A stretch of 64,000 nt of DNA from Sulfurimonas indica (GTDB lineage: Bacteria; Campylobacterota; Campylobacteria; Campylobacterales; Sulfurimonadaceae). Made by a program: the position numbers and the translations under genes. The notes beneath the pieces were generated by a model that saw only the letters and a list, made by a program, of their open reading frames with translations, searched no databases and was not told where the DNA came from. Of the stretch, positions 1 through 8,630 are shown one piece after another (position 1 is the stretch's first letter; the number at the start of each line of letters is the position of its first letter). Where the stretch lies: positions 1 to 64,000 of the forward strand of contig NZ_SDID01000007.1 in assembly GCF_009192995.1 (NCBI RefSeq), in the 5' to 3' direction.

Positions 1-32
1 TTCTTCAAGAAAATTGCATTTATGATTTGAAC

Positions 33-659
33 TTAGGATGTCAAAACTATTAATCGTTTCTCTATAAAAAGTTCTTTAAAGCCATACTGCTCTTGAATCC
101 AAGAAAATGTCTCTTTTGTGTATAAAAAGACATGTGTGGGATCATTTTTATAGTACCAAGAGCCAAAATCTCTCTCATCATAAATATCTGTCATCAGATA
201 GAGCTTACCACCCTCACGCAGCATCTCACGCAGATGCCCAAACTCTTTTGCAGGATTGTAAAAATGTTCTATGACCTCACATGAGGAGATGTAGTCGTAT
301 TGCGTCTCTAAAAGTTCAGGATAGTTATGAAAATAGGGATCATAGTTTTGAATATCATAACCCTTCTCACGTAAAACTGCAGAGATGATAGCCGATGTTC
401 CTGCTCCAAAGTCCAATCCTTTATGAAAAGCTTGAAAATCTTTAGTGATACTCTCTGTAATAGGTGAAACAAATTTTCTATATCCTCTATCTTCCGTATC
501 ACTGTCATGCAGCTCATAACGTTCTACCTCTTCATCCTGCTTTGGTAAATCCTCTTGCACTACAAAAACAGCCCTGCACTCCGGACATCTACAATATCTC
601 TGCGTATCTTCATAAAATTTTTGACTTAGTGTATCACATAAGGGACATCTTTCTTTCAT
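33..659 (-). CDS. Class I SAM-dependent methyltransferase with N-terminal zinc ribbon
   Basis: Predicted cytosolic methyltransferase of 208 residues whose substrate cannot be read from sequence. An N-terminal zinc ribbon is visible (C5-x2-C8 and C25-x2-C28), followed by a Rossmann SAM-binding fold with motif I LDFGAG at about 82-87 and the EVIEHF segment at about 128-133, typical of UbiG-like and methyltransferase type 11/12 families. The reading frame stays open upstream to 788, but that extension runs antisense into pgsA. The ATG at 659, just before the zinc ribbon, is the better start. It is divergent from pgsA with 77 bp between. Bases 1-32 downstream hold nothing I can assign. Confidence 0.75.
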   Translation of the reverse strand: MKERCPLCDTLSQKFYEDTQRYCRCPECRAVFVVQEDLPKQDEEVERYELHDSDTEDRGYRKFVSPITESITKDFQAFHKGLDFGAGTSAIISAVLREKGYDIQNYDPYFHNYPELLETQYDYISSCEVIEHFYNPAKEFGHLREMLREGGKLYLMTDIYDERDFGSWYYKNDPTHVFLYTKETFSWIQEQYGFKELFIEKRLIVLTS

Positions 660-736
660 GCCTAATCTTATCGTATCAACCATTGATAAGCAATAAAAAG
701 ATAAAATCCTATTATTATAATTTTTAAGGAACTTTA

Positions 737-1291
737 TTGTTAAATTTACCAAATTTTTTGGCATCCATCCGTATAGTACTTGCGCCATTGATGTTCTGGG
801 TTATTTTAAATCCCCAAATATTTACAAACAATGGCTTTGACATTACATGGAACTACTATTTTGCTTCACTTCTCTTTGTTCTAGCATCTGTTACAGACTT
901 TTTTGACGGCTATATAGCAAGAGAGTGGAATCAGATGACACTTCTTGGTGCCATACTTGACCCCCTTGCAGACAAGATGCTAACCCTTGCTGCATTTTTG
1001 GGTCTCATGGTTATAGGAGAAGCTTCTGCATGGGCTATTTACATCATCATCGTACGTGAGCTTTTCATTACAGGTATCCGCACAGTAGCTGTAAGTGAAG
1101 GTGTAAGTGTAAAAGCAAGCTGGGCCGGTAAAGTAAAAACAGTAGCACAGATGATAGCTATCGGTTTTTTACTAATGCGCTGGCCTTTTGGAGATGCCCT
1201 ACTTTGGTTTGCGGTATTTTTAACAATTTATTCCGGTCTTGAATATCTTTGGGGCTTTCGAAAAGCCCTACTGAAGGATGAAATTTCATGA
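737..1291 (+). CDS. pgsA: CDP-diacylglycerol--glycerol-3-phosphate 3-phosphatidyltransferase
   Basis: Makes phosphatidylglycerol phosphate from CDP-diacylglycerol and glycerol-3-phosphate in the inner membrane, the committed step to phosphatidylglycerol and cardiolipin. The CDP-alcohol phosphatidyltransferase signature D-G-x2-A-R-x8-G-x3-D-x3-D is complete at residues 57-79, and several hydrophobic helices follow. Length (184 aa) is normal. Translation starts at TTG 737, with AAGGA at 726-730 six bases upstream; no ATG lies nearby. The stop overlaps the rseP start by 4 bp (ATGA), so the two are probably translationally coupled. Confidence 0.93.
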   Translation: MLNLPNFLASIRIVLAPLMFWVILNPQIFTNNGFDITWNYYFASLLFVLASVTDFFDGYIAREWNQMTLLGAILDPLADKMLTLAAFLGLMVIGEASAWAIYIIIVRELFITGIRTVAVSEGVSVKASWAGKVKTVAQMIAIGFLLMRWPFGDALLWFAVFLTIYSGLEYLWGFRKALLKDEIS

Positions 1292-2346
1292 GCTATTTCG
1301 TATCACTGATAGTTATCTCAGGACTTATCTTTTTTCACGAACTTGGACACTATAGTGCTGCCAAAATGATGGGTGTTTCTGTAGAGGTTTTCAGTATCGG
1401 TTTTGGAAAGAGGCTCTTTACATTTCGAGCTTTTAACACAGAGTGGAGTATCTCAGCCATTCCGCTTGGTGGTTATGTCCGTATGAAAGGTCAAGATGAT
1501 TCTGACCCTACAAAAAAGAACTACGACCAGGACAGTTATAATTCCAAGTCACCCCTGCAGCGTATTTTCATCCTTGTAGCAGGACCACTTGCAAACTTTG
1601 TTTTAGCATTTTTTCTCTACTTTGCCATTGCGATGGGTAATCCTGCAGTATTGGCCCCTGTTATCGGCGAGGTTACAAAAGACTCTCCAGCATATGTTGC
1701 AGGACTAAAATCCAATGATACCATCCTCTCTATCAATGGCAAAAAAATAGCCTCTTGGAAAGAGATGGCAGAGCTCATTAAGGAGTCACAAGGCAGTATT
1801 GCACTTGAAGTTGACAGAAAAGGCTATCTCAAGTTTATAACACTCACACCGGAATTAAAAGATGCCAAAAATATGTATGGTGAAGATATCAAACGTAAAA
1901 TGATAGGTATCTCTGCAGCCGGTGTTATGAAAGAGAGGGAACTGGACTTTATTGAGAAGCTCGAGTATGCAACAGAACAGACTGTTTTTGCTTCTACGCT
2001 TATCTTTACAGGGGTCAAAAAACTCATCTTCGGTGAAGTACCTGCATCTGAAATGGGTGGTGTTATAAGTATTGTAAAACTTACCTCTGATGCAACTGAT
2101 GCAGGCTGGATGAGTGTTCTTTTCTTTGCTGCACTTATCTCTGTTAACCTGGGAGTTTTAAATCTGCTTCCAATTCCTGCACTTGATGGCGGACATATTA
2201 TGTTTAATCTCTATGAGATGCTTTTTCGCCGTGAGCCAAGTGAGAAAATCCTTATAAACCTTACTATTGCAGGTTGGGTTATTCTTTTTGGATTAATGGG
2301 GCTAGGGCTTTTCAATGATATAAACAGACTAATGGGACAAGGATAA
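1288..2346 (+). CDS. rseP: RseP-type intramembrane zinc metalloprotease (site-2 protease)
   Basis: Inner-membrane protease that cuts transmembrane segments such as anti-sigma factors or signal peptide remnants. The zinc site HELGH is at residues 17-21 in the first membrane helix, a single PDZ domain lies at about 115-190, and the second active-site motif N-x2-P-x-P-x-LDG is at 292-301 near the C-terminus. At 352 aa with one PDZ domain it is shorter than E. coli RseP, which has two. It follows pgsA with a 4-bp overlap and is followed 3 bp later by the YggS-family gene, so the three genes form one operon. Its substrate is unknown here. Confidence 0.92.
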   Translation: MSYFVSLIVISGLIFFHELGHYSAAKMMGVSVEVFSIGFGKRLFTFRAFNTEWSISAIPLGGYVRMKGQDDSDPTKKNYDQDSYNSKSPLQRIFILVAGPLANFVLAFFLYFAIAMGNPAVLAPVIGEVTKDSPAYVAGLKSNDTILSINGKKIASWKEMAELIKESQGSIALEVDRKGYLKFITLTPELKDAKNMYGEDIKRKMIGISAAGVMKERELDFIEKLEYATEQTVFASTLIFTGVKKLIFGEVPASEMGGVISIVKLTSDATDAGWMSVLFFAALISVNLGVLNLLPIPALDGGHIMFNLYEMLFRREPSEKILINLTIAGWVILFGLMGLGLFNDINRLMGQG

Positions 2347-2349
2347 AAA

Positions 2350-3024
2350 ATGAACGATATCGAATACAAACTTAAAATAGATGATGTTATACGCCGCGTA
2401 GAAGCTGCAAGAGTAAGAGTAAGTCCTCATCATATTGTAAAGATAGTAGCAGTAAGCAAGTACTCAACATCGCAGGAGGTAGAAAAACTCTACCATATAG
2501 GTCAGCGTGCTTTTGGAGAGAATAAAGTACAAGACTTAGAGAAAAAAGTAACAGAACTTGAAGATTTACCTCTTGAATGGCACTTTATCGGCAACCTACA
2601 GAAGAACAAGATAAACAAACTCCTAGAGATAAATCCATCACTCTTTCAAGGGCTTGATTCTTTAGAGCTTGCACATGAACTGCAAAAACGACTTGCAGTG
2701 CGTGAGATGACACTTGATTGCCTCTTGCAAATAAACTCTGCTAAAGAAGCATCCAAACATGGTGTACTTCCTGAAGATGCTATTGCAACGTATGAAGCAA
2801 TTCAAAAAGAGTGCCCAAATATCAACTTAAAAGGCGTTATGAGCATTGGTGCACACTCTGATGATAAAGAGCAAGTCAAAGAAAGCTTTGTAACAACACA
2901 CAATATCTTTACACAACTAGAGGGTGCGACTATCTGTTCGATGGGAATGAGCAGTGACTTTGAACTTGCTATCGAGTGTGGTTCTAATATGGTTCGTCTT
3001 GGCTCTATCATGTTTAACAGATAG
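2350..3024 (+). CDS. YggS/PLPBP family pyridoxal phosphate homeostasis protein
   Basis: Single-domain TIM-barrel PLP-binding protein that buffers pyridoxal phosphate and affects amino-acid balance rather than catalysing a known reaction. The PLP lysine is K37 in the VAVSKY segment, followed by the conserved FGENKVQ and EWHFIGNLQKNK regions. The C-terminal MGMSSDFELAI and GSNMVRLGS phosphate-binding segments are intact. Length (224 aa) is normal. It starts 3 bp after the rseP stop and is the last gene of the pgsA-rseP operon. Confidence 0.92.
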   Translation: MNDIEYKLKIDDVIRRVEAARVRVSPHHIVKIVAVSKYSTSQEVEKLYHIGQRAFGENKVQDLEKKVTELEDLPLEWHFIGNLQKNKINKLLEINPSLFQGLDSLELAHELQKRLAVREMTLDCLLQINSAKEASKHGVLPEDAIATYEAIQKECPNINLKGVMSIGAHSDDKEQVKESFVTTHNIFTQLEGATICSMGMSSDFELAIECGSNMVRLGSIMFNR

Positions 3025-3144
3025 ACTGAACGAACAAACAAATAAAAAGAAATCTTAAAATATTCAGGTAACCCTAATCATTTTATTGCCTTATAATAAT
3101 TATTAGATAAAATTTCTAAATAAAACTATTATAAGGTACCTGCT

Positions 3145-3537
3145 ATGAAAAAAACTATTCTTATGGATAAATATCCGGTCTTCTCTCTAGAAATAGCTAA
3201 AAATGAAACGACATTTACAACGGTCTCAGAAATTATTGCCTATCTGAAAGATAAAGTTGACAATCATCCCATCGCAACATACATCGCTCTTTTTAATCAC
3301 TACGAGCATACTGCAAATCTTGCAGATGGTGAGATAAATCCAGATATCAAAGATGCACAAAACCTCATTTTCTGTTTTGGAAAACAGATTCCAAATACAA
3401 AGATATTAGCAGCACGTCCAAGAAGTTTTGGTGTGAGTGAGCTGGAAGATTCTTTCGTGATTGACTTTTTGGAAGCACCAAACGAACAGCTTCACAAAGT
3501 TATGGAGGAGTGGGCTAAATCTGTAGCCAACAAGTAA
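3145..3537 (+). CDS. Conserved hypothetical protein, 130 aa
   Basis: I do not recognise a functional family. It is a soluble mixed alpha/beta protein without signal peptide or membrane segment. Notable are a H-Y-E-H cluster at about 52-55 and a DAQNLIFCFGKQIPN segment in the middle. The start is supported by AAGG at 3135-3138 and an A/T-rich promoter-like stretch upstream. It stands alone between yggS and the convergent carbonic anhydrase gene, and its stop codon lies inside a hairpin (3532-3554). It could be a small binding protein; no function is claimed. Confidence 0.75.
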   Translation: MKKTILMDKYPVFSLEIAKNETTFTTVSEIIAYLKDKVDNHPIATYIALFNHYEHTANLADGEINPDIKDAQNLIFCFGKQIPNTKILAARPRSFGVSELEDSFVIDFLEAPNEQLHKVMEEWAKSVANK

Positions 3538-3554
3538 GAGAAAATCTCTTACTT
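3532..3554. terminator. Hairpin between convergent genes
   Basis: Perfect 9-bp stem (AAGTAAGAG / CTCTTACTT) with a 5-nt loop, overlapping the stop codon of the hypothetical gene and 7 bp from the end of the carbonic anhydrase gene. The T-run on either strand is weak, so intrinsic termination is likely but not certain. Confidence 0.5.
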
Positions 3555-3561
3555 ATAAAAT

Positions 3562-4311
3562 TTACTGCAAAACCTTTCTGGCATTTACAGGCTGAACCGG
3601 ACGGTTATTAGGATGGTGCATTGTATGCAGGAACTCCTCGACTTCCTCTTTTGAAACAGTTGAGTAGTCTTTTAGAACAAACCATCTTACACCTTCAGAA
3701 CATGGTGGTGTAGTCAGAGAACCATCAAATCTGTAGTAAGCTCTCTCTTTTGGTAAAAGCTCATTCATCATTGCAGCAGATAATCCGCATTGTACTTTTT
3801 TGCCTGCTTCTTTTGGCATTTTTTTCCAGATTTTATTGATAATTGCATTCTCTTTACCATCTTCAAACATCACAGCGACAACAGCTAAAGCACCATCTTT
3901 TGCCTGATGAACGAAGTGCGCTTCAAGCGGAAAGTTTTTTCCGTCAATCTGATTTTCGCTTGGTGTATGAAAGTGAAACTGCTTGAGTTCAAACTCTTTT
4001 CCGTCAATCATGATAAAACTGCCTTGTTTAATGTTTACCTGTACACTGTGTCCATTGTTAATCACTTCAGATGCACCTGTTGTATAGTGAAAATTAATCG
4101 GTACAAGACCTTTTGTCTCTACGATAATCTCTTTTCTGATGTTTATAGGAGATTGAGAACCACCCAGTTTACACTCTGCATATTTTGGATCTAGATCACC
4201 CCAATGTGCAGGATCTTCATGCCCTGTATATCCCCAGTGAGAGTGATGTACACCTGCAAATAAAGAGCCTGCTAAAAGACAACTGCTTATTAAAATATTA
4301 TTGAATTTCAT
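3562..4311 (-). CDS. Alpha-class carbonic anhydrase, periplasmic
   Basis: Interconverts CO2 and bicarbonate in the periplasm, relevant to carbon supply in an autotroph and to pH. A Sec signal peptide of about 19 residues ends near LFAG. The zinc ligands are H113 and H115 (QFHFH) and H132 (EAHFVH). C47 and the cysteine of the TPPCSEGV motif are placed to form the usual alpha-class disulfide. Length (249 aa) is typical. The start has AAGGA upstream on the minus strand. It is transcribed alone, convergent with the preceding hypothetical gene. Confidence 0.95.
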   Translation of the reverse strand: MKFNNILISSCLLAGSLFAGVHHSHWGYTGHEDPAHWGDLDPKYAECKLGGSQSPINIRKEIIVETKGLVPINFHYTTGASEVINNGHSVQVNIKQGSFIMIDGKEFELKQFHFHTPSENQIDGKNFPLEAHFVHQAKDGALAVVAVMFEDGKENAIINKIWKKMPKEAGKKVQCGLSAAMMNELLPKERAYYRFDGSLTTPPCSEGVRWFVLKDYSTVSKEEVEEFLHTMHHPNNRPVQPVNARKVLQ

Positions 4312-4358
4312 TCAATTCCTTACTGTTAAGTTCAACTCTTATGATAGAATTATTTTCA

Positions 4359-5033
4359 TTATAAATGGTTGAAGTTTAATTCTTTATAGCGTTTAAAACG
4401 TACTGCATTACTTTTTGGATTTGCTATTAGTGCTTGTTGATACGCTATCATCTTATAAAACGGTTCCAAAAAAAGTTCTAATGACTCTTTTTTTATATAC
4501 TCAACACCATGCTGATTCAACGCTTCTAAAACAACAAGGGTGGACTCCATTGTAGAGAGATACGCTGCATCTGGCTGTTCTTTTATCTGATACTGTGACT
4601 TTTTTGTTGTTGTAAAGCTCATATGTCCCAGATTTTGCAGATTTTTACTGTGATAGAAAATCGATTTTGTGCACGACCATGTAGAATCTATAAGAAAAAT
4701 CGCAAGCGGCCTGTTACTTTTTTTTGGATTTTTCTGCGTAAGGTTGAGTGCATGAGGTGAAGGAAAAAGAATATAACTCTCATGTGTTGCAATAATCTCA
4801 TTGATACGTCTGTTATGAGTAAAATCAATACCGATAAAAAGCTCAGAATTCTTAAGACTTTGATGTGTAAAGTGTCCTGTATTATTCTTTACCTTCTTGA
4901 ACTCTTTTGGATGCATTAAGATAACAAATTTTGTCTCTGTCTCTATCTCACAAAAGTACTCGCACATACAGGAGCTTTTTGGTCTGTAACATCTATAACA
5001 TTTTTCTCTATTACCATAATATGTCTGTTTCAT
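4359..5033 (-). CDS. DTW domain protein, probable tRNA-uridine aminocarboxypropyltransferase
   Basis: DTW-domain proteins (TapT/DTWD) transfer the 3-amino-3-carboxypropyl group of SAM to uridine in tRNA, giving acp3U. Visible are an N-terminal cysteine cluster (C12, C15, C22, C24) and the signature D-S-T-W at 116-119. At 224 aa the length fits. A TTG at 5039 is in frame, but ATG 5033 is preferred. There is no Shine-Dalgarno sequence; instead a consensus TATAAT (5046-5041) ends 7 nt before the ATG, implying a leaderless mRNA. The target tRNA is unknown. It is divergent from the flavoprotein gene, only 26 bp away. Confidence 0.85.
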   Translation of the reverse strand: MKQTYYGNREKCYRCYRPKSSCMCEYFCEIETETKFVILMHPKEFKKVKNNTGHFTHQSLKNSELFIGIDFTHNRRINEIIATHESYILFPSPHALNLTQKNPKKSNRPLAIFLIDSTWSCTKSIFYHSKNLQNLGHMSFTTTKKSQYQIKEQPDAAYLSTMESTLVVLEALNQHGVEYIKKESLELFLEPFYKMIAYQQALIANPKSNAVRFKRYKELNFNHL

Positions 5034-5040
5034 TAGCAAA

Positions 5041-5048
5041 ATTATACT
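5041..5048. promoter_or_regulatory. Overlapping bidirectional -10 boxes
   Basis: The 8-bp ATTATACT gives TATAAT on the minus strand (5046-5041) and TATACT on the plus strand (5043-5048). The flanking ATGs lie 7 nt and 11 nt from the respective boxes, so one short element probably drives both divergent genes with leaderless or nearly leaderless transcripts. Confidence 0.6.
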
Positions 5049-5059
5049 AAAATAGCCTT

Positions 5060-6304
5060 ATGCTTACTCAAAAACAGTATGGTTTAATTGTCATCGGATC
5101 TGGTGCAGCAGGCATCATTGCGGCAATTGTTGCAGCGAGAGACGGTAGTAAAGTACTCCTTCTTGAAAAGCTCTCTCAAATCGCAGCAAAACTCAAAGCA
5201 ACCGGTGGTGGACGCTGCAACCTGACAAATACCTTATCTAATGAAGAGTTTATGGCACGTTTTGGCAGAGACGGTCGTTTTATGCAAGATGCGCTGCAAG
5301 CCTTTGATCATAAAAAACTCATTGCTTTTTTGGAAGAAATCGGCATAGAAACACATGCACCTGACGGATTTCGAATCTTTCCAACCTCTCACTCGTCTCT
5401 AACTATCATAGAAGGTCTTAAAAAAGAGATGGAGCGTCTTGGTGTAGAAGTAAGATGCAATCAAAAGGTCACTCGCCTGCTCTCAACCGGCAAACATATC
5501 GATGGTGTACGGACAGAAAACGAAACATTTTTTGCTCCCAATGTTATCGTTGCCACCGGTGGTCTTGGTTATCCTCTCCTTGGAGCTGAAGGTAACGGCT
5601 ATAATTTGGCAAGCGAGCTCGGACACAAAGTCACAGACCTCTCTCCGGCCATGATGCCACTTAAAACAAAAGAGGATTGGGTACAAAACTGCCGTGCTGA
5701 TACCATTGCAAAAGTTGAACTTCGGGTAGATATTAAAAAACATAAAAAACTACGTGCAAAAGGGGACCTTATCTTTACAAAGAGCGGTATTCGTGGTCCT
5801 GTCGTACTTGATTTTGCACGAGAAGTGACACCGCTTTTAAAAAAATATGGCGAAGTACCCCTGCTACTCAATCTTACAAAAGGAAAAAATGAGGAGCAGA
5901 TTAGAGAGCACTTCAAACAAGAGCTTGTGCATGAGAATATCAAAACTGTTTTAGATCTTCTAAAAACACTACTGCCAGAAGCACTCTCACGTGAGCTCTG
6001 CAGACTTGCAAAAATAAATCCTGATGATAAATACAAAAAGATAGAAGGAAAAAAGCGTGACAAACTTATCTCTTTGCTTGCATGGACACCACTGACTGTC
6101 ACAGGGCATGACGGCTTTAAAATGGCAATGATTACCCGTGGCGGTATCAGTTTAAAAGAGATAAACCCAAAAACAATGCAAAGTAAACTTATTGACGGAC
6201 TCTATTTTTGTGGAGAAGTTATGAACCTTGATGGTCCCTGTGGAGGTTATAACCTGCAGTGGAGCTTTGCAAGCGGTTATCTTGCAGGTAAACTACTTCG
6301 ATAA
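5060..6304 (+). CDS. HI0933/YhiN-family NAD(P)/FAD-dependent oxidoreductase
   Basis: Flavoprotein of the HI0933 (TIGR00275-like) family. Members bind FAD, but their physiological substrate is poorly defined. The dinucleotide-binding GSGAAG is at residues 13-18, the family hallmark GGGRCN at 49-54, and the C-terminal FAD-contact region with CGEVMNLDGPCGGYN is intact. Length (414 aa) is normal. The start ATG 5060 has no clear Shine-Dalgarno sequence and lies 11 nt after a -10 box. Its 3' end overlaps the convergent antiporter gene by 12 bp. Confidence 0.88.
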   Translation: MLTQKQYGLIVIGSGAAGIIAAIVAARDGSKVLLLEKLSQIAAKLKATGGGRCNLTNTLSNEEFMARFGRDGRFMQDALQAFDHKKLIAFLEEIGIETHAPDGFRIFPTSHSSLTIIEGLKKEMERLGVEVRCNQKVTRLLSTGKHIDGVRTENETFFAPNVIVATGGLGYPLLGAEGNGYNLASELGHKVTDLSPAMMPLKTKEDWVQNCRADTIAKVELRVDIKKHKKLRAKGDLIFTKSGIRGPVVLDFAREVTPLLKKYGEVPLLLNLTKGKNEEQIREHFKQELVHENIKTVLDLLKTLLPEALSRELCRLAKINPDDKYKKIEGKKRDKLISLLAWTPLTVTGHDGFKMAMITRGGISLKEINPKTMQSKLIDGLYFCGEVMNLDGPCGGYNLQWSFASGYLAGKLLR

Positions 6305-7621
6305 TTTCACACCAAAAAGACGAAACTCTTTTTTACCCATATAGTAAGGTTCCCACCACTTAATGGCAGTTGGGACTGCAAGATTAAGCATAAAGATAGC
6401 ACATATTAAAATATAAAACTGATGAAAATCGATAATATGGTTATCAGTATAAGTAATATCAATAACAATAAAAGCAAGTTCAGCACGTCCAAGCATCCCA
6501 AGTCCTACCATAACACTTTGATGCCAAGCATAGCCACCGGTATAGCGTGCTGCAAAAGCAGCTGAAAGCACCTGAAAAACCAATACGGCAAAAAAGAGTA
6601 CAAAAACTGCTGGCAAAATATCAAAAAGTACATGATAATCAAAAATCAGTTTTGTTCCAAGCTCAACAAAGAAGATAGGACCAAAAATAGTATAGGCCAG
6701 ATGATTGATAACGAACTCACCATCTCTTTTATGACTTCTTAGTACATTGTCAACTTCAATGACAAAATACTCCTCACGCAGAAAAAGTCCTGCAAAATAT
6801 GCCCCAATTGCCGGATGAAATCCAAACTTGTCTGCAATGGCACCAAATAAAAATGCTGTAAATATCATTACAAGCGGTGTGAATTTTCCACTGTATGCAG
6901 TCAGTAAACGTCTGATACCAAGATACTTTCTTACCTTTACTGCCAAATGAAAAAACTTACCGTGCTCTTTTCCTTTCTCTTTTTGCAGACTATCAGGAAA
7001 AAGCACCATACCGATAAAACTGATAATTCCAAAAAAGAGAAGAACCTTGAGTATGATTATTGCGATTTCTCCAAACTCTACACTTTGAGAAGATCCTCCT
7101 GTAGCACTGATAGCAATAGGAATCATAATAGCAAGACCAATAAGGGAGAGGATGTCATCAACTACTGCCGCACTCATAATAGCTGTTGAAGCTGTTGTTC
7201 TATGCAGGCCCTCTTCCCGCAGACTTACCATTGTCAGACTGACTGCCGTTGCGGTCATCGTAAGACCCCAAATCATCTGTGAGTTAAAGTCATAGCCAAA
7301 GAGTTTTGCAGTATAAAAACCGGCTAAAAAAGGAAAGATTGCACCAATGACGGCAATACCAAAACTTCGCTTGAGCCCTTGTATGAAGTGGTTCAAGTCC
7401 TCATCAAACCCAAGTGCGAACATAACAAAGACAATCCCCCACTCTCCAATAGCTTCAAGTATTGCATTATGCTCGGGAAGTATGCCTAGATTAACACCGA
7501 TGGATCCAAAAAGAATAAGCCAGAGTACATCAACGGTGGAAGTTTTTTGTGAAATTATCTTCGCTAAAACAACGAAGAAGATAATAATGGCAGAGTATGT
7601 CCACAAGTCATGTCCACCCAT
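6293..7621 (-). CDS. Kef-type cation:proton antiporter (CPA2 family)
   Basis: Inner-membrane monovalent cation/proton exchanger with about 12 hydrophobic segments spread over 442 residues. The sequence resembles the membrane domain of KefB/KefC and GerN/NapA, with no C-terminal RCK nucleotide-binding domain. An HKRDGEF-containing hydrophilic loop lies in the middle. ATG 7621 is preferred over GTG 7624 because AGGAGG sits five bases upstream of the ATG. It is the last gene of a three-gene operon (hypothetical, TenI-like, antiporter), starting 9 bp after the TenI-like stop. Ion specificity (K+ or Na+) cannot be read. Confidence 0.88.
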   Translation of the reverse strand: MGGHDLWTYSAIIIFFVVLAKIISQKTSTVDVLWLILFGSIGVNLGILPEHNAILEAIGEWGIVFVMFALGFDEDLNHFIQGLKRSFGIAVIGAIFPFLAGFYTAKLFGYDFNSQMIWGLTMTATAVSLTMVSLREEGLHRTTASTAIMSAAVVDDILSLIGLAIMIPIAISATGGSSQSVEFGEIAIIILKVLLFFGIISFIGMVLFPDSLQKEKGKEHGKFFHLAVKVRKYLGIRRLLTAYSGKFTPLVMIFTAFLFGAIADKFGFHPAIGAYFAGLFLREEYFVIEVDNVLRSHKRDGEFVINHLAYTIFGPIFFVELGTKLIFDYHVLFDILPAVFVLFFAVLVFQVLSAAFAARYTGGYAWHQSVMVGLGMLGRAELAFIVIDITYTDNHIIDFHQFYILICAIFMLNLAVPTAIKWWEPYYMGKKEFRLFGVKLSK

Positions 7622-7630
7622 CACTTCCTC

Positions 7631-8182
7631 CTACTCAAAATATCGAATTGATGCAAATCCAAAGGCACCACTCTCTTGGAGTGCTGCGACTTCGTTATCA
7701 CCTATTATACCACCAAGTGCAAAAATATCAATATCTGTCATTCCGGCAATCTCTGCCAAGTCATCAACACCTTTGCTCTCCCCCTTGCCGGGAGTGGAAA
7801 AGATAGGCGAATAAGTTACATAATCAGCACCCATTGCCTCAGCAATATGCACTTCATCATGTGTGTGTGTTGAGATGATAACTTCAAGACCCAAATCTTT
7901 GGCAAGAGAAATATCATCAAATTGTTGTGAAGTCAAATGCACTCCTGCTGCACCAAGTTTACTTGCTAAGTTATAATCTTGATGTAAAAAAGCCTTAAGC
8001 CCATAAAAGTTTTTACAAACATCTAAAAAATGGTCAGCCTGTATTGCATAGTGTGGATTGTTTTTGTCCCTATAGAGTGCAAAATCAGGCAGATGTTTTT
8101 TTAAACCCTCTTGTAAAATAGAGCGAAAGACTGCCGGTGTATCTGTATAATGCTCACGTGAGGTAATGAGATACTTTTTCAT
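7631..8182 (-). CDS. Thiamine phosphate synthase-like protein (ThiE/TenI superfamily)
   Basis: Short TIM-barrel protein (183 aa against about 210 for ThiE). The phosphate-binding regions YSPIFSTPGK and FALGGI are recognisable, and GVHLTSQQ stands where ThiE usually has a GVHLGQ-D motif. The altered pyrophosphate/pyrimidine region and short length make a TenI-like role (thiazole tautomerase or orphan) as likely as true ThiE activity. It begins 2 bp after the upstream hypothetical gene and is 9 bp before the antiporter, so it is co-transcribed. No other thiamine gene is nearby. Confidence 0.75.
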   Translation of the reverse strand: MKKYLITSREHYTDTPAVFRSILQEGLKKHLPDFALYRDKNNPHYAIQADHFLDVCKNFYGLKAFLHQDYNLASKLGAAGVHLTSQQFDDISLAKDLGLEVIISTHTHDEVHIAEAMGADYVTYSPIFSTPGKGESKGVDDLAEIAGMTDIDIFALGGIIGDNEVAALQESGAFGFASIRYFE

Positions 8183-8184
8183 CC

Positions 8185-8613
8185 CTACTTCCTCAGCAGC
8201 GGATTTGCAAAGTCAATATACTCAACATCAACATTTTTTGCATAACGCTCAGCCATTGCAGAGACATGATAGTCGAGTCTATCTAAGAGATAGAGTTCCG
8301 GTTTTGTATACTTTGCCTTTGCCTCCTGAATATAGCTTTGCAAGTATGCAAGTGCTTCTTCTTCACTCTCAAAACATATGGAACTGATTATCTCTTGGAT
8401 TGCTTCATACGCATCACCACATGAAGATAAAAAGTCATAACTCAAGTCCATCGTTTTTAGATTATGGTGTGCCTTTGAAAAAGCAAAATGGTTATAGAGC
8501 ATACAACCTACAAAATACTCAATATCAGAAGGCTCAAACTCAGAGTATTGATTCTCCTCATCTGCAAAATATTTATGCCAAATATCTAATACTTTTGTTA
8601 TTTTACTATCCAT
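8185..8613 (-). CDS. Hypothetical acidic helical protein, 142 aa
   Basis: Unrecognised family; first gene of the operon with the TenI-like protein and the antiporter. It is a predicted mostly helical soluble protein with an acidic N-terminal half and no signal peptide. The ATG at 8613 is preferred. A GTG at 8640 is in frame but lies inside the left arm of the perfect inverted repeat. The likely promoter is TATAAT on the minus strand at 8697-8692, which would put the whole 28-bp hairpin at the 5' end of this mRNA. Confidence 0.72.
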   Translation of the reverse strand: MDSKITKVLDIWHKYFADEENQYSEFEPSDIEYFVGCMLYNHFAFSKAHHNLKTMDLSYDFLSSCGDAYEAIQEIISSICFESEEEALAYLQSYIQEAKAKYTKPELYLLDRLDYHVSAMAERYAKNVDVEYIDFANPLLRK

Positions 8614-8630
8614 AAAGCACCCTTGTTTTT

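Noticed and set aside
660-788. 43-residue extension of the methyltransferase
   Set aside because: Antisense to pgsA and its ribosome site; the zinc ribbon begins right after the ATG at 659.
5599-6102. Long minus-strand open frame inside the flavoprotein gene
   Set aside because: It is fully antisense to a well-supported gene, has low-complexity serine-rich composition and no ribosome site.
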